A DNA stretch of 64,000 bases from assembly GCF_013375535.1 (NCBI RefSeq), contig NZ_JABXJG010000002.1, positions 248,001-312,000 on the forward strand. The letters are read 5' to 3'. The translations under genes and the position numbers were made by a program. This document shows positions 1 to 8,442 of this stretch, in pieces; position 1 is the first letter of the stretch, and each line of letters starts with the position of its first letter. Origin of the DNA: Sphingobium sp. 15-1. Lineage in GTDB: Bacteria; Pseudomonadota; Alphaproteobacteria; Sphingomonadales; Sphingomonadaceae. The notes under the pieces were generated by a model that was given only the letters and a program-made list of their open reading frames with translations, ran no database searches and was not told where the DNA came from.

Positions 1-1
1 C

Positions 2-115
2 CACCTGGCCGAGACGAATGTCAGACCCACGTCGCAGGATCATGAAACGGAGCTGCGCAAACGCCGCCTCGCGATCAAGGATCAGATCGCTGAGGCGCTG
101 TCGCAAGCGGCTTGA
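2..115 (+). CDS. C-terminal end of a DUF465 (YdcH-like) protein, 5' truncated
   Basis: The window opens inside an open frame that ends with TGA at 113-115. The 37 visible residues are rich in Glu, Lys and Arg and include ELRKRRLAIKDQIAEAL. This matches the usual end of the short YdcH/DUF465 proteins (a Thr-Ser then an E-x-L-K-K-R-R-L-x-L-K-D-E-I helix). The start lies outside the window. The family is widespread and its role is poorly known. The call rests on about half of a small protein, so it is moderately certain. Confidence 0.6.
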   Translation, partial: HLAETNVRPTSQDHETELRKRRLAIKDQIAEALSQAA

Positions 116-140
116 TCTGAACGGGAGAGGAGTGTTCGGC

Positions 141-518
141 ATGTGGAAACCCATATTCGGGATCGGTCTGTTGCTGACCGGGATCGCCGGCTATGCGGCG
201 ACCGGCCGCGGAGATGCGGGCCGGGGCCGCGAGCTGGCGGAGCGGCAATGCGCGAATTGCCACGCCATCGGGGAAAGCGATGCGAGCCCGAACGCCGTCG
301 CGCCGCCTTTCCGGGATCTCTACAGGCAGTATCCGGTCGACGCCTTGCGGCCCGCCTTCATGAAGGGCCTGGAAGTCGGCCACCGCGATATGCCGCGCTT
401 CGTCCTGGCGCCTCAGCAAGTGACGGACGTCATCGCCTTCCTCCATGGCCTCAATCCCTGCGGCAAAGCGTCATCAGACAAGAAAGCCATGGCGCGGTGC
501 TTCGCGCCTGCGGAGTAA
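141..518 (+). CDS. Small c-type cytochrome with one haem site
   Basis: This 125-residue protein has an N-terminal membrane or signal segment (residues 1-20, GIGLLLTGIAGYAA) followed by one haem-binding CANCH motif near residue 37. A Met in the GHRDMPRF region is a likely sixth haem ligand. It is a periplasmic class I cytochrome c, presumably an electron carrier. The ATG at 141 is preceded by GGGAGAGG at a good distance. An upstream in-frame ATG at 18 would add 41 low-quality residues that overlap the preceding gene. It converges with the ABC permease gene, leaving about 7 bp between stops. The partner oxidase or dehydrogenase cannot be told from the sequence. Confidence 0.85.
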   Translation: MWKPIFGIGLLLTGIAGYAATGRGDAGRGRELAERQCANCHAIGESDASPNAVAPPFRDLYRQYPVDALRPAFMKGLEVGHRDMPRFVLAPQQVTDVIAFLHGLNPCGKASSDKKAMARCFAPAE

Positions 519-525
519 GGGGCCC

Positions 526-3054
526 TTATAGCGCCCGCAACGCCCGCGCCGGTCGCACCGACATCAGCGGGATCGACCCCAGCAGCCCGATCCCCAGCGT
601 CAGCACCGCGCCTGCGCCCAGAGTAGAGAGCACCAGCAGCCAATCCGGCGCCCAGTGAAAATCGAATATCCGCACGATCACGAACCAGGCCGCGCCCAGC
701 CCCAACCCCAACGCCACCAGCGCCAGCACCCCAGCCAGCAGCGCATATTCGATGCTCTGCGCGCCCAATATCTGCCAACGGGTCGCGCCCACCGTCTTCA
801 GGATCACGCTGTCATAGGCCCGCGCCTGCCGCGACGCCGCGATGGCGCCGATCAGCACCGCGATCCCTGCCAGGATCGCCACCGATCCCGCCAGCACGAT
901 CGCGGTCGACATCTGCCCCAGCAGCACTGTGACCTGCGCCACCACCTCTCCCACGGCGATGATCGATACGGAGGGGAAGGCCGCCAGCAGCGCGCGCGTC
1001 ATCGCCCCTTCCGACGCGCCTTTCATCGTGATCGTCGCTGACAGGCTGTGCGGCGCGCCACGCAGCGTGTCGGGGGAGAAGACCATGATGTAATTGAAGC
1101 CCATCGTCTCCCAATTGACTTGCCGCAGGGAGGCGATGCGCGCCTCGATCTCGCGCCCGAGCACCGACACGGTGAGCGTGTCGCCAATGCCGACCCCCAT
1201 CACCTCCGCCGCCTCGCGGTCGAGCGAGATCAGCGGCGGCCCGGCATAGTTTCGCGGCCACCATTGCCCCTTCACCAGCTCCGATCCCTCGGGCAGCGTC
1301 TCGCTATAGGTGACGCCCCGCTCGCCGCGCAGGAACCAGGCGCCTTCGGGCAGCGTCTTCAGGTCCGCCACCCGCTGCCCGCCATAGGCGACGATCGTTC
1401 CGCGCAGGGTCGGCACCATATTGACCTTCGCAGCCGGCGCTTCCTTGGCGACCAGCGCAAGGAACCGCTCCTTCGCGGCGATGGGAATGTCCAGCACGAA
1501 CTGATCCGGCGCGGTGCGGGGCACGGTGTTGCGGATTTCGGCGCTGAGACTCGACTGGATCGCCGCCAGCGTCACGAACAGCGTCAGGCCCAGCCCCAGC
1601 GCCACCACCAGCGCCGAAGTCTGCGCGCCCGGCCGATGGAGATTGGCCACCGCCAGCCGGGCAAGCGGACGGCGCGGCGCGGGCAGTCGACGGGCGACGT
1701 GCCGGACCAGCAGCCCGATTCCGGTCAGCAGCGCCAGCATGGCCGCGACCGCGCCCAGCATCGCCGCCGCGAACCACGGTTCCCGCGCCGTGCCCAGCGC
1801 CAGCGCAAGGGCCGCCGTTCCCGCCGCGCCCACGGCGATCATGCTCGCCCGGTCGACGCCGCGCCGCCGGTCCACCATCTCGCGGAACAGGGCGGCGGCG
1901 GGCAGGGTCCGCGCATGGGCGAGCGGCGGCATGGTGAAAATGAAGGCGATCAACAACCCGTAAAGCGCGCTGGTGAAAAGAGGCCAGGGCGCGACGGCGA
2001 AGCCCGGCTGCACCGGCAATATGTACCGCATCGCCGTCACCAGCCCCAGCGGCAGCACGACGCCCGCCGCCAGCCCGCAGCCAATGGCTAGCATGGCCAC
2101 CGCGCCGATCTGCATCAAATAGATACGAGCGATGTCGGCAGAGGAAGCGCCCAATATCTTCAACGTCGCGATGCCGTTGCGCTTGATCGCCAGATAGGAG
2201 GCGACCCCATTGCTGACCCCGATTCCCGCAATGGCGAGCGCGGCGAGGCCGATCAGCGAGAGGAACTGCCCCATCCGCTCCAGGAAACGGCTGGTCCCCG
2301 GCGCCGCGCCGTCGCGGTCCTTGATCTCGAACCCGGCAGAGGGGAAGGCACGCTGCAGCCGCTCGCCCGCCGCCCCGGCATCCCGGTCGGCACTCAGCCG
2401 GATGCGATATTTGCTCTCATACAGGCTGCCCGGCTGGATCAGGCCGGTGCGCCTGATACCTTCCATGGAGGTGAGCGCGACCGGACCCAGGGTAAAACCC
2501 TCGCCCACCCGGTCCGGCTCATCCGCGATGATGTCCCGAATGTGGAAGGTCGCCGCGCCATAGCGCAAGCCATCGCCCGGCTTCACGTCCAGCCGGTCCG
2601 CCAGCGCCTGTCCGATGACCAGCTCGTCGGCGCACGTCGGCCCGGTCCGGCCGCCTTTCAGCGTCAGTGCGCCGTAAAGCGGATAGGCCCCATCCACGCC
2701 CTTGAGTTCGGTCAACACGGCGGAGGGACCAGTGCCCTCACCCACCCGCTGCGCCATCGCCCGCAGCCTGATCGTCTCGCTCAAAACACCCTCGCGTCGG
2801 AAGGCCGCCTTCTCCGCCGCGCTCGCCTCGCGCTGGGACATCGCCACCTCGACATCGCCGCCCAGCAGCACCTGCCCCTTGCTCGCAATCTCGCCGGTGA
2901 TCGCGGCGGTCAGCCCGCCGATGGTCGCCAGCGTCGCCACGCCGAGGAACAGGCAGATGAACAGCAGCCGCAGCCCCCGAAAGCCGCGATGCAGGTCGCG
3001 CCGCGCGATCCGCCAGCAGCCGCGCCAGCCCAGCGCAGTTTCGGGCCCCTTCAC
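526..3054 (-). CDS. ABC transporter permease, YbbP/FtsX family
   Basis: This protein of about 842 residues has a single N-terminal transmembrane helix (LLFICLFLGVATLATIGGL), a large periplasmic part and two groups of FtsX-type membrane helices, one in the middle and one at the C-terminus. This is the layout of YbbP-like permeases that work with a YbbA-type ATPase. The frame starts with GTG at 3054, and its GTGA overlaps the stop of the upstream ATPase gene, so the two are translationally coupled. An ATG at 3108 lies inside the ATPase gene and is less likely. In sphingomonads and E. coli the pair sits next to the TesA esterase, as here. The substrate is unknown and may be lipid-like or a secreted molecule. 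Confidence 0.85.
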   Translation of the reverse strand: MKGPETALGWRGCWRIARRDLHRGFRGLRLLFICLFLGVATLATIGGLTAAITGEIASKGQVLLGGDVEVAMSQREASAAEKAAFRREGVLSETIRLRAMAQRVGEGTGPSAVLTELKGVDGAYPLYGALTLKGGRTGPTCADELVIGQALADRLDVKPGDGLRYGAATFHIRDIIADEPDRVGEGFTLGPVALTSMEGIRRTGLIQPGSLYESKYRIRLSADRDAGAAGERLQRAFPSAGFEIKDRDGAAPGTSRFLERMGQFLSLIGLAALAIAGIGVSNGVASYLAIKRNGIATLKILGASSADIARIYLMQIGAVAMLAIGCGLAAGVVLPLGLVTAMRYILPVQPGFAVAPWPLFTSALYGLLIAFIFTMPPLAHARTLPAAALFREMVDRRRGVDRASMIAVGAAGTAALALALGTAREPWFAAAMLGAVAAMLALLTGIGLLVRHVARRLPAPRRPLARLAVANLHRPGAQTSALVVALGLGLTLFVTLAAIQSSLSAEIRNTVPRTAPDQFVLDIPIAAKERFLALVAKEAPAAKVNMVPTLRGTIVAYGGQRVADLKTLPEGAWFLRGERGVTYSETLPEGSELVKGQWWPRNYAGPPLISLDREAAEVMGVGIGDTLTVSVLGREIEARIASLRQVNWETMGFNYIMVFSPDTLRGAPHSLSATITMKGASEGAMTRALLAAFPSVSIIAVGEVVAQVTVLLGQMSTAIVLAGSVAILAGIAVLIGAIAASRQARAYDSVILKTVGATRWQILGAQSIEYALLAGVLALVALGLGLGAAWFVIVRIFDFHWAPDWLLVLSTLGAGAVLTLGIGLLGSIPLMSVRPARALRAL

Positions 3055-3752
3055 AGCCTCCGGTCCGCTACAATCAGACCATCGCGCATCTCCACGATGC
3101 GATCGCACCGCTCCGCCAGTCCGGGATCATGGGTGATGATCACCAGCGTGGCGCCATTCGCCGCCCGCCGGGCGAACAGCAGTTCGACGATCGACCCGCT
3201 GGTCGCGCCGTCCAGATTGCCGGTCGGCTCGTCCGCGAAGATGATGTCCGGCCCCGGCGCGACGGCGCGGGCGATGGCCACACGCTGCTGCTCGCCGCCC
3301 GAAAGCTGGGCCGGATAATGGTGCAGCCGGTGCCCCAACCCGACCGCCTCCAGCTCGCTCGCCGCGCGGGCAAAGGCGTCCCCGAAGCCCGCCAGTTCCA
3401 GCGGCACGGCGACATTTTCCACCGCCGTCATGGTCGGCAGCAGGTGAAAGCTCTGCAACACGATGCCCACGCGCCCGCGCCTCGCCCGCGCCAGCGCATC
3501 CTCGTCCAGCGGCCCATAATCGATCCCGGCGACTCGGACCTCGCCGCCGCTGGCGCGCTCCAGCCCCGACAATATCGCCATCAATGACGACTTGCCCGAT
3601 CCCGACGGACCCAGGATCGCCAGGCTCTCGCCCCTGGGGATGGAAAGGTCGACGCCCTTCAAAATCGGCGTCGGCGCTTCGCGCGTGCCAAGCGAGAGGA
3701 TGACATTGCGCGCTTCAATCGCAATATGGGAAAGGGTGGACGAACCGTGCAT
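3051..3752 (-). CDS. ABC transporter ATP-binding protein, YbbA/LolD-like
   Basis: This ATPase of about 233 residues carries a Walker A (GPSGSGKSS), Q-loop (QSFHLLP), ABC signature (LSGGEQQR), Walker B (IIFADEPTGNLDG) and a switch His (ITHD). The DEPTGNLDG form is typical of the LolD/MacB/YbbA group that serves FtsX-fold permeases. It lies directly upstream of the permease with a 4-bp overlap. The start is uncertain: ATG 3752 gives MHGSSTLSH, while ATG at 3770 adds six residues. The 5' end overlaps or abuts the divergent esterase gene, so the two promoters must lie inside each other's coding starts, or one start is further in. Confidence 0.88.
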   Translation of the reverse strand: MHGSSTLSHIAIEARNVILSLGTREAPTPILKGVDLSIPRGESLAILGPSGSGKSSLMAILSGLERASGGEVRVAGIDYGPLDEDALARARRGRVGIVLQSFHLLPTMTAVENVAVPLELAGFGDAFARAASELEAVGLGHRLHHYPAQLSGGEQQRVAIARAVAPGPDIIFADEPTGNLDGATSGSIVELLFARRAANGATLVIITHDPGLAERCDRIVEMRDGLIVADRRL

Positions 3753-3768
3753 CAGCGAAAGGAACCCC

Positions 3769-4470
3769 ATGAAGGCGGGAAGATGGTCGATATATGTGGG
3801 CGCCGTGGCGATTGTGCAATTGCTCACCGCCTGTTCGGGCGAACCAGCCGCCAGCAACAGCGCCGCCCCGTCCGCGCAGGCGCAAAATAGCGCCGCCCCG
3901 GTCGAAGATGGCAAGCTCGTCCTCGTCTTCGGCGACAGCCTCTATGCAGGCTATGGCGTGGCCCAGAATGAAAGCTTCCCCTTCCGCCTCGAACAGGCGC
4001 TGAAGGCCAAGGGTCTGGCGGTTCAGGTCCGCAATGCCGGGGTTTCAGGCGAAACCTCTTTGGGGGGCATGCAGCGCCTCGCCTTCACGCTCGACGGCCT
4101 GCCGCGCAAGCCCGACCTGCTGCTGCTCGACCTTGGCGGCAACGACATGTTGCGCGGTCTGGCGCCGGAGGACAGCGAAAAGAATCTGCGCGCCATATTG
4201 GACCAGCTCAAGCAGCGGCAGATCCCAGTGCTGCTCACCGGCATGCTGGCCGCGCCCAATATGGGCAAGGATTATGGCGCAAAGTTCGACGCCATCTATC
4301 CCCGGCTGGCCAAGGATTACAGCCTGCCGCTCTACCCCTTCTTCCTTGAAGGCGTGATCGGGAATCCCAAGCTGATGCAGGCCGATTCCATCCATCCCAA
4401 TCCGGCCGGGGTGAACATCATCGTCGGCAAGATCGCGCCAGTCGTGACGGGTTTACTGAAGAAAAGCTGA
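3769..4470 (+). CDS. tesA: GDSL esterase/lysophospholipase lipoprotein, TesA-like
   Basis: This 233-residue SGNH hydrolase has the block I motif FGDSLYAGYG, block II Gly (NAGVSGET), block III GGND (LDLGGNDML) and the block V Asp-His (DSIHPNPAG). These give the Ser-Asp-His triad and oxyanion hole. The N-terminus is a lipoprotein signal ending in LTAC-S, so the mature enzyme is probably membrane anchored in the periplasm. A low-complexity Ala/Ser/Pro linker follows. ATG 3769 has GAAAGGA upstream. Family members hydrolyse thioesters, aryl esters or lysophospholipids, and the natural substrate is not known. It is divergent from the YbbA/YbbP-like genes, a conserved neighbourhood. Confidence 0.88.
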   Translation: MKAGRWSIYVGAVAIVQLLTACSGEPAASNSAAPSAQAQNSAAPVEDGKLVLVFGDSLYAGYGVAQNESFPFRLEQALKAKGLAVQVRNAGVSGETSLGGMQRLAFTLDGLPRKPDLLLLDLGGNDMLRGLAPEDSEKNLRAILDQLKQRQIPVLLTGMLAAPNMGKDYGAKFDAIYPRLAKDYSLPLYPFFLEGVIGNPKLMQADSIHPNPAGVNIIVGKIAPVVTGLLKKS

Positions 4471-4471
4471 G

Positions 4472-4549
4472 CGCACCGTGCTCCTGCGAAGGCAGGAGCC
4501 CAGTTCTACCGGCTGATCTGGGCTCCTGCCTTCGCAGGAGCACGGTGCG
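4472..4549. repeat. REP-like palindrome, family A copy 1 (possible bidirectional terminator)
   Basis: Two perfect 32-bp inverted arms, 4472-4503 and 4518-4549, flank a 14-base loop. The core of each arm is CGTGCTCCTGCGAAGGCAGG. It lies between the convergent tesA and putA stops, so it may also terminate both transcripts. The same element recurs at 17094-17182 and 60139-60230. Confidence 0.9.
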
Positions 4550-4559
4550 TTTTAGCCCC

Positions 4560-7500
4560 TCACCCAATCATCATCAGGCTGGCATTACCCCCGGCAGCCG
4601 TCGTGTTGATGGAGGTCGACACCTCCTCCAGCAGCCAGTCGAGCGGATACCCCCCATCCGCCCCCACCGCATGGACGCTGACGACCGGCCCCGGCAAGTC
4701 GGCCACTTCCTGAACCACCGCACCAATCCGCCCGGCACCCCCCTCAACCAGCACCGCCCCAAGCGGCCCGTCCGCCTGCGACGTGAAATGCGCCGCAATA
4801 TGCGCAGGCAACCCCAACGGCAGCCTCATATCCCACAAAACCCCGCGATTGCCGGTCGCCAGCACCGCCGCCATCTGCTGCAACAACCCCTGCCGCGTCG
4901 CGGGCCGCATCCCGATCTGCCCACGCGGATGCAGCGCATAGAGGTTGCGCTCCCCCACCGGCCCCGGCAGCGCCATCTCCACCCCCAGCGCCGACGCATC
5001 GCCACAGCGCCGCGCCATGGCCGAAGCCTCCTCCTCGCCCTCCGCCGCCAGCCAGTCGGCAAAATCGCTGAGCGGCGACCGGAGCGAACCGGCCCGCTCG
5101 GCAAAGACCGGCGGCACCGCCACCAGCCGCCCCAGATAAAGCGGCCCGCCCGCCTTCGGCCCGGTACCCGACAGCCCCCGTCCGCCAAAGGGCTGCACGC
5201 CCACGATGGCGCCGATCACATTGCGGTTCACATAAAGATTGCCCGCCTTCACCCGCCCCGTCACCTGCGCAACGGTATCGTCCAGCCGCGTATGCAGCCC
5301 GAAGGTCAGGCCATAGCCGGTCGCATTGATCGCATCGACCAGCGCGTTCAACCCGGCGCGGGGAAAGCGGATGACATGCAGCACCGGCCCGAACACCTCG
5401 CGCTGCAATTGCGCGATGTCGTCGATCTCGATGATCGTCGGCGGCACGAAGCTGCCATGCGCGGTTTCCTGCGGCAGCGGCTGCTGTTCCACCGCGCAGC
5501 CCAGCGCCCGCATCGCCTCTATATGCCGCTCTATCCCTTCCTTCGCTTCGTCCGTGATGACCGGGCCTATGTCGACCGCCAGCCGGTCGGTCCGCCCGAT
5601 GCGCAATTCCCTGAGCGCGCCCTTCAGCATCGCCAGCGTCCGGTCCGCCACATCCTCCTGCAAGCAGAGGATCCGCAGCGCCGAACAGCGCTGCCCCGCG
5701 CTGTCGAAGGCGGAGGCGATGACATCCGCCACCACCTGCTCCGCCAGCGCGGAGCTGTCGACAATCATCGCATTCTGCCCGCCCGTCTCCGCGATCAGCG
5801 GAATGGGCCTGCCCGAAGCGGAGAGGCGGGAGGCCAATTGCCGCTGGATCAGCCGCGCCACCTCAGTCGATCCAGTGAACAGCACGCCCGCAGTCTGCGG
5901 CGCCGCCACCAGCGCCGCGCCGATCTCGCCCGCGCCGGGCACAAGCTGCAACGCATCGCCCGGCACCCCAGCCTCATGCAGCAACCGCACCGCCTCCGCC
6001 GCGATCAGCGGGGTCTCCTCGGCAGGCTTGGCCAGCACCGCATTGCCCGCGACCAGCGCCGCCGCAACCTGCCCGCTGAAGATCGCCAGCGGGAAATTCC
6101 AGGGCGAAATGCACACGACCGGCCCCAAGGCGGTCTGCGCCGGGCCGAAGGCCGCCCGCGCCTGCGCCGCATAATAGCGCAGGAAATCGATCGCCTCCCG
6201 CACCTCCGCTATGGCGTTGGGCAGCGACTTGCCCGCTTCCCGCACGATCAGGCCCAGCAGGATCGGCATGCGCGCCTGCATCGCGTCGGCGGCCCGCTCC
6301 AGCATCGCGGCGCGCTCGGCCACCGGCACCTGCGCCCAGCCGCTTCCATCCGCGCGCATGACCGCCGCCCGCGCATGGTCCGCCGACGCCTCGAACACCG
6401 TCCCCACGACATCGCGCCGATTGGCGGGGTTCAGCACCAGCCGCGCCATGCCTTCCTCGCCCTCCGGCGCCGCCGTCCAATTGATTTGCATGCTTTCCGC
6501 CAACGCCTGCGCCAGCATCGCCAGCGCATTCTCGTCGCTAAGGTCGATTCCGTCCGAATTGCGCCGATCCGGATACAGTCCGGACGGCGGAGCAATCTCC
6601 GCATGCCGCGCCCCCGGATGCGGCATCCCCAGCACCTGCTCGACCGGGTCCGCGATCATCTCCTCCACCGGCACCGCCGGATCGGCAATGCGGTGCACGA
6701 AGGAACTGTTCGCGCCATTTTCCAGCAGACGCCGCACCAGATAGGCGAGCAGCGTCTCATGCGTGCCGACCGGCGCATAGATGCGGCAGGGCCGGTCGAG
6801 ATTTCCCTTCCCCACCACCTGCTCGTACAGCGGCTCGCCCATGCCGTGCAGGCACTGATACTCATAGTCGCCCAGCGTGAAATCAGGCCCCGCCAGATGA
6901 TGGACCGTCGCCAAAGTCTGCGCATTATGCGTCGCGAATTGCGGGAACACCCGGTCACGCGCCGCCAGCAGCTTCTTCGCGCAGGCGATATAGGCAACGT
7001 CCGTATGCAGCTTGCGCGTATAGACCGGGAAGTCCGCCATCCCATCGACCTGCGCCCGCTTGATCTCCGCGTCCCAATAGGCGCCCTTGACCAGCCGCAC
7101 CATGATCCGCCGCCCGGCGCGCTGGGCCAGATCGACGATCCAGTCGATGACGAAGGGACAGCGCTTGCCATAGGCCTGCACCACGAAGCCCAGCCCGTTC
7201 CATCCCGCAAGCTCCGGGTCCAGCGCCAGACTCTCCAGCAGATCGAGCGACAATTCCAGCCGATCCGCCTCCTCCGCGTCGATATTGAGGCCGATGTCAT
7301 AGCCCCTGGCAAGCAGCGCCAGTTGCTTCACGCGGGGCAGCAATTCCTCCATGACCCGCTCCGCCTGTGCGCGGGAATAGCGCGGATGCAGCGCCGACAG
7401 CTTGATCGAAATGCCCGGCCCGGCATAGACGCCGCGCCCGTCCGACGCCCGGCCGATGGCGTGGATCGCCTGCCGGTAATCCTCCAGATAGCGGGCCGCG

Positions 7501-8171
7501 TCCGCCGCCGTCGCCGCCGCCTCCCCCAGCATGTCATAGCTGTACTGGAAACCCTTGGCCTCTTCCGTCCGCGCCCGCTTCAGCGCTTCCCCGATGGTCT
7601 CGCCGGTCACGAACTGCTCGCCCATCATCCGCATGGCGAGGTCCACGCCGCGCCGGATCACCGGCTCGCCCAGCCGCGCCACCAGCCGGGTCAGAGCCGC
7701 GCCCAAGCCCCGGTCGTCCACGCTGCCGACCAGCTTGCCCGTCACCACCAGTCCCCAGGTCGCCGCATTGACGAACAGCGACTTGCCGCCGCCCAGGTGC
7801 CCGCCCCAGTCGCCGTCAGCGATCTTGTCGCGGATCAGCGCGTCGCGGGTCGCATCGTCGGGAATGCGCAGCAGCGCTTCGGCCAGGCACATCAGCGCCA
7901 CGCCCTCCTGGCTGGAGAGCGAATATTCCTGCACCAGCGCCTCGACCCCGCTGCCTTTGCCATTGGCGCGCAGCGTCGTCACCAGCCTGCGCGCCATGTC
8001 GCGCACCCCCTGCCGCATCGCGTCGGGCAGCGCGGCGGCTTCCAGCAGGGGCGCCATGCACTCTGCTTCATCGCGGCGATAGGCGGCGGTGATGGCCTGG
8101 CGGAGCGGCGATTGCGGCCGGATGGCGGGGGCGAAATCGGTGAAGGGGGGCGGGTTCGTCATGCGCGCCAT
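4560..8171 (-). CDS. putA: Bifunctional proline dehydrogenase / delta-1-pyrroline-5-carboxylate dehydrogenase
   Basis: This 1203-residue PutA oxidises proline to glutamate in two steps with FAD and NAD. The proline dehydrogenase domain is at about residues 200-490 (KGAYWDAEIKRAQ near 362, FATHN near 412, EYQCLHGMGE). The aldehyde dehydrogenase domain follows from about 570 (PWNFP near 690, FTGSTEVA near 766, ETGGQNAM near 795, catalytic Cys829 in SAGQRCSA). There is no N-terminal ribbon-helix-helix domain, so it is not the trifunctional autorepressor type of E. coli. A C-terminal extension after the ALDH core is typical of longer PutA proteins. The first ATG (8171) is used; ATG three codons in is equally possible. 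Confidence 0.96.
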   Translation of the reverse strand: MARMTNPPPFTDFAPAIRPQSPLRQAITAAYRRDEAECMAPLLEAAALPDAMRQGVRDMARRLVTTLRANGKGSGVEALVQEYSLSSQEGVALMCLAEALLRIPDDATRDALIRDKIADGDWGGHLGGGKSLFVNAATWGLVVTGKLVGSVDDRGLGAALTRLVARLGEPVIRRGVDLAMRMMGEQFVTGETIGEALKRARTEEAKGFQYSYDMLGEAAATAADAARYLEDYRQAIHAIGRASDGRGVYAGPGISIKLSALHPRYSRAQAERVMEELLPRVKQLALLARGYDIGLNIDAEEADRLELSLDLLESLALDPELAGWNGLGFVVQAYGKRCPFVIDWIVDLAQRAGRRIMVRLVKGAYWDAEIKRAQVDGMADFPVYTRKLHTDVAYIACAKKLLAARDRVFPQFATHNAQTLATVHHLAGPDFTLGDYEYQCLHGMGEPLYEQVVGKGNLDRPCRIYAPVGTHETLLAYLVRRLLENGANSSFVHRIADPAVPVEEMIADPVEQVLGMPHPGARHAEIAPPSGLYPDRRNSDGIDLSDENALAMLAQALAESMQINWTAAPEGEEGMARLVLNPANRRDVVGTVFEASADHARAAVMRADGSGWAQVPVAERAAMLERAADAMQARMPILLGLIVREAGKSLPNAIAEVREAIDFLRYYAAQARAAFGPAQTALGPVVCISPWNFPLAIFSGQVAAALVAGNAVLAKPAEETPLIAAEAVRLLHEAGVPGDALQLVPGAGEIGAALVAAPQTAGVLFTGSTEVARLIQRQLASRLSASGRPIPLIAETGGQNAMIVDSSALAEQVVADVIASAFDSAGQRCSALRILCLQEDVADRTLAMLKGALRELRIGRTDRLAVDIGPVITDEAKEGIERHIEAMRALGCAVEQQPLPQETAHGSFVPPTIIEIDDIAQLQREVFGPVLHVIRFPRAGLNALVDAINATGYGLTFGLHTRLDDTVAQVTGRVKAGNLYVNRNVIGAIVGVQPFGGRGLSGTGPKAGGPLYLGRLVAVPPVFAERAGSLRSPLSDFADWLAAEGEEEASAMARRCGDASALGVEMALPGPVGERNLYALHPRGQIGMRPATRQGLLQQMAAVLATGNRGVLWDMRLPLGLPAHIAAHFTSQADGPLGAVLVEGGAGRIGAVVQEVADLPGPVVSVHAVGADGGYPLDWLLEEVSTSINTTAAGGNASLMMIG

Positions 8172-8301
8172 GATAGGGAAATCATGGCATGCAATCCGAC
8201 TTATGAACAGCCGATAGTAAGGTGATATGACTTATTATTGTCCATTATTCCGGTAAATAGACCATATATTCGGGCATAAATGGACGAAAATCCGCCTACC
8301 A

Positions 8302-8442
8302 TCAATCCTCGTCAATCAGGATGCGCACAGCCGCCCCGTCCGTATCCTCGAACTGGCCATTGCCCAGCGCCCAGAAAAAGGCCGCCAGCCCCAGCAGCCC
8401 CAATCCAAGCGCGATCGGAATCAACAGGCTGAGACCAGTCAT
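8302..8442 (-). CDS. ccoS: cbb3 oxidase maturation protein CcoS/FixS
   Basis: This 46-residue protein has one transmembrane helix (LLIPIALGLGLLGLAAFFWAL) followed by a short acidic tail (GQFEDTDGAAVRILIDED). That is the standard CcoS pattern, where a W-A-x-x-x-G-Q-F-D/E-D-L/T motif follows the helix. CcoS is needed for cofactor insertion into cbb3 cytochrome oxidase. Its ATG overlaps the stop of ccoI (ATGA), and it is the last gene of the eight-gene cco cluster. Confidence 0.92.
   Translation of the reverse strand: MTGLSLLIPIALGLGLLGLAAFFWALGNGQFEDTDGAAVRILIDED

Noticed and set aside
4472..4549. Repeat considered as a CRISPR unit
   Set aside because: It is a single inverted element with no spaced direct repeats and no cas genes nearby.
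4545..8225. Very long open frame (1226 codons) on the plus strand opposite putA
   Set aside because: It is an antisense shadow of a GC-rich gene. Its product is low complexity (Arg, His, Gln, Pro) with no family motif, while the minus strand encodes complete PutA.
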